A stretch of 33,191 bases of DNA from Pseudonocardiales bacterium (GTDB taxonomy: Bacteria > Actinomycetota > Actinomycetes > Mycobacteriales > Pseudonocardiaceae), in NCBI GenBank assembly GCA_019247305.1, contig JAFAPC010000084.1, positions 1 to 33,191 on the forward strand. Direction: 5' to 3'. A program made the translations under genes and the position numbers. The notes beneath the pieces are model-generated. The model was not told the origin of the DNA. It saw only the letters and a list, made by a program, of their open reading frames with translations, and did not search any database. The stretch's first letter is position 1; the number at the start of each line of letters is the position of its first letter. This document shows, piece after piece, positions 31,841-33,191 of the stretch.

Positions 31841-32501
31841 GGATCACCACCAGTTCTTCGTGCCGTTGGCCAGGTCGGATCAAACCTTGGCGCTCCAGCA
31901 GTGAAATTCGCTGCCGCATCACCGGGCCGAACGGCTCCATCCGTCGAGCCACGACAGCAGCCTTCAGTCCCCCGCGGCGTAACGTATCTAACGTGGTCTT
32001 AGTTCCACAGACCTCAGAATGAACAATCAACAACATTCCTCCTGGAGATAACATCTCGGGAGCATTGACGCACAGGGGGTCAAGCAAAGCCCGGCCGTCC
32101 CTAGCCGCGTTCCATGCCCTACTCGCACCGCGCCGGCGCAGTTCTCGGTCCTCGCACGGCACATAAGGGGGGTTGGCGAGGACCACGTCGAATCGTCGGC
32201 CCGCAGGGCGCCTTAGTGCGTTCCCGCATTCCACCTGTACGGGGAGCCCGCGAACCAGGGTGTTGAATCGGGCGGTCAGCGTTGCGCAGCGCGAGATATC
32301 CACCGCCGTGACATGACCCGCGCCGGCGCGGGCCGCAGCAATAGCCAGCGCTCCGGTCCCCGTACATAAATCCAGCACACGCGCCCCCGAGGGGATCGCA
32401 GCGTCATAGAGTGCCTGGGTCAATAACCATGTGTCGGCCTGCGGCCGGTAGACTCCAGGAGGTCTGAGCAACCACACACCGCAGGTAGTACCCACACTCA
32501 T
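31812..32501 (-). CDS. HemK/MTQ2-like methyltransferase
   Basis: A 229-aa S-adenosylmethionine-dependent methyltransferase. Motif I is RVLDLCTGTGALAIAAA near residue 41, and VTAVDIS follows. The substrate motif NPPYVPCEDREL near 110 is the NPPY signature of enzymes that methylate amide or amino nitrogen, as in HemK/PrmC and MTQ2. The N-terminal GVYRPQADTWLL is typical of the MTQ2-type subgroup, which lacks the PrmC N-terminal domain. The substrate is unknown; it may be a protein. It overlaps the CDGSH gene in the same direction, suggesting an operon. Confidence 0.88.
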   Translation of the reverse strand: MSVGTTCGVWLLRPPGVYRPQADTWLLTQALYDAAIPSGARVLDLCTGTGALAIAAARAGAGHVTAVDISRCATLTARFNTLVRGLPVQVECGNALRRPAGRRFDVVLANPPYVPCEDRELRRRGASRAWNAARDGRALLDPLCVNAPEMLSPGGMLLIVHSEVCGTKTTLDTLRRGGLKAAVVARRMEPFGPVMRQRISLLERQGLIRPGQRHEELVVIRADQPTPQS

Positions 32502-32537
32502 CTCAGGTCAAACCGGTAATCTAGCTGTCACGTCAGG

Positions 32538-33008
32538 TTAATGCCGTCGAAGGTAGTCATAGGCGGCGCCGGTGGTCCCCGCATAAACCGCGTGGTGCCA
32601 GACATCAATCCCGGCTGCCTTCGCTCCGTAGCGGGGTGTCGGTGGACCGAGGTCCAGCGCCGGCAGCAACGCCTGCTCGGCTCCCCATACCGCGGCGAGA
32701 TGCAGCAACGACGCGACCAGTCCCCGGATTCCGGTAACGTCCAGCATGCCACGGAACACCCCCCAGGCGATGCCATACCCCCAATGTGCCACCGTGTTGA
32801 ACCGCTGCTCGCCGGCCTCATCCCGAGGCATCACCCCGACGATTTTGCCCGCCGCCTGGGCTGGAGTAGTGCTCGCCGCTCGCCCGTTCAGTTTTGCCTC
32901 AGCCGTGCTCGACACCGTCATCGCGGCCGTCCCAAGCAGCCCGGCGACCAGGCCACGGCCCAGTGCGGCGACCAACCGGTCGCTTCGTGTGTGGGGTTTG
33001 TTGTCCAT
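32538..33008 (-). CDS. Small membrane protein, DUF1440-like
   Basis: A 156-aa protein with several hydrophobic stretches: LGRGLVAGLLGTAAMTVSS near residues 15-33, HWGYGIAWGVFRGML around 75-90, and LVASLLHLAAVWGAEQALL around 97-115. GLLGTAAMT and the HWGYG and DVWHHAVYAGTTGAAYDYL segments resemble YagU/DUF1440-type inner-membrane proteins of unknown function. ATG 33008 follows ggagaaa. It is a single gene between the methyltransferase and the IS end. Confidence 0.7.
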   Translation of the reverse strand: MDNKPHTRSDRLVAALGRGLVAGLLGTAAMTVSSTAEAKLNGRAASTTPAQAAGKIVGVMPRDEAGEQRFNTVAHWGYGIAWGVFRGMLDVTGIRGLVASLLHLAAVWGAEQALLPALDLGPPTPRYGAKAAGIDVWHHAVYAGTTGAAYDYLRRH

Positions 33009-33045
33009 AGCTTATTATTTCTCCTATCACGCCGGTCCGAAACCC

Positions 33046-33067
33046 GGAGGCTTATGCGAAAGCCTCC
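33046..33067. repeat. Stem-loop at the IS transposase 3' end
   Basis: ggaggctt (33046-33053) pairs with aagcctcc (33060-33067) around a 6-nt loop, overlapping the last codons of the transposase. A similar stem with a G-T pair appears at 127-146. It is probably a terminator or part of the IS end. Confidence 0.6.
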
Positions 33068-33191
33068 TTGAAGAAGTACAGGCCGATGGCGGCACGAAAC
33101 GAGGACAAGAAGGTCTTCAGTGGCCTTCTGTAATCCGTGAAGAGAATCCGCCACGTCTTCAGATTGGCGACGGCTCGCTCGACGGGCGCAC
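33052..33191 (-). mobile_element. Partial IS transposase (DDE family), 3' end
   Basis: The minus strand from the window edge reads APVERAVANLKTWRILFTDY followed by RRPLKTFLSSFRAAIGLYFF and a stop at 33052-33054. The VERAxANLKTWRIL phrase and the IGLYFFKEAFA end are typical of the C-terminus of IS5-type/DDE_Tnp_4 transposases, with the last catalytic Glu in VERA. Only about 45 codons lie in the window. The reading frame is intact as far as it can be seen. Confidence 0.85.

Overview
The window is high-GC DNA with actinomycete gene structure: GTG/ATG starts with GGAGG-type ribosome sites, ATGA/GTGA overlaps, and LAL, MarR and EthR-type regulators. The protein set fits a Pseudonocardia-like actinomycete, but no marker here fixes the genus. 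No rRNA, tRNA or CRISPR array was seen.

Positions 1-15400 hold a small biosynthetic cluster. The minus-strand operon, read from 9716 down to about 1000, runs: aspartokinase remnant, GriI-like aldolase, GriH-like cyclase, PaaK-like adenylating ligase, salicylate-hydroxylase-like FAD monooxygenase, EntA/DhbA-like short-chain dehydrogenase, PhzD-like isochorismatase, broken berberine-bridge-type oxidase, amidohydrolase-fold protein, broken DUF6081-type gene. Facing the other way (10074-15400) are a LAL/LuxR regulator, a PhzE-like aminodeoxyisochorismate synthase and a DAHP-synthase remnant. The cluster therefore encodes two independent routes to aminohydroxybenzoates. PhzE, PhzD and the dehydrogenase should turn chorismate into 3-hydroxyanthranilate (3-HAA). 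GriI and GriH should turn aspartate semialdehyde plus dihydroxyacetone phosphate into 3-amino-4-hydroxybenzoate (3,4-AHBA). The ligase and amidohydrolase-like protein match the activation/cyclisation pair known from nataxazole-type benzoxazole pathways, so the best product guess is a benzoxazole built from one or both units. PhzF, PhzB and PhzG are absent, so this is not a phenazine cluster. The aspartokinase and DAHP synthase, which only raise flux from primary metabolism, and the oxidase are all reduced to ends with the middle missing, while the committed enzymes look intact.

Positions 15400-25770 hold a MarR regulator with a YceI-family protein and a double palindromic operator, a full-length arginyl-tRNA synthetase paralogue, a large membrane-anchored STAND-type ATPase, an EthR-like repressor divergent from an EthA/MymA-like monooxygenase plus SadH-like dehydrogenase operon with a clear promoter/operator, and a C39-like cysteine peptidase.

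Positions 25800-33191 hold a secreted purine nucleoside permease (NUP)-family protein preceded by 16-bp tandem repeats, two small disordered proteins, a zinc alcohol dehydrogenase, a DNA topoisomerase IB, a heme-oxygenase-like diiron protein, a CDGSH iron-sulfur protein, a HemK-like methyltransferase, a small membrane protein and the 3' end of an IS transposase. A sequence resembling that transposase's 3' terminus also lies near position 130 in the opposite orientation, so IS ends may bracket the region.
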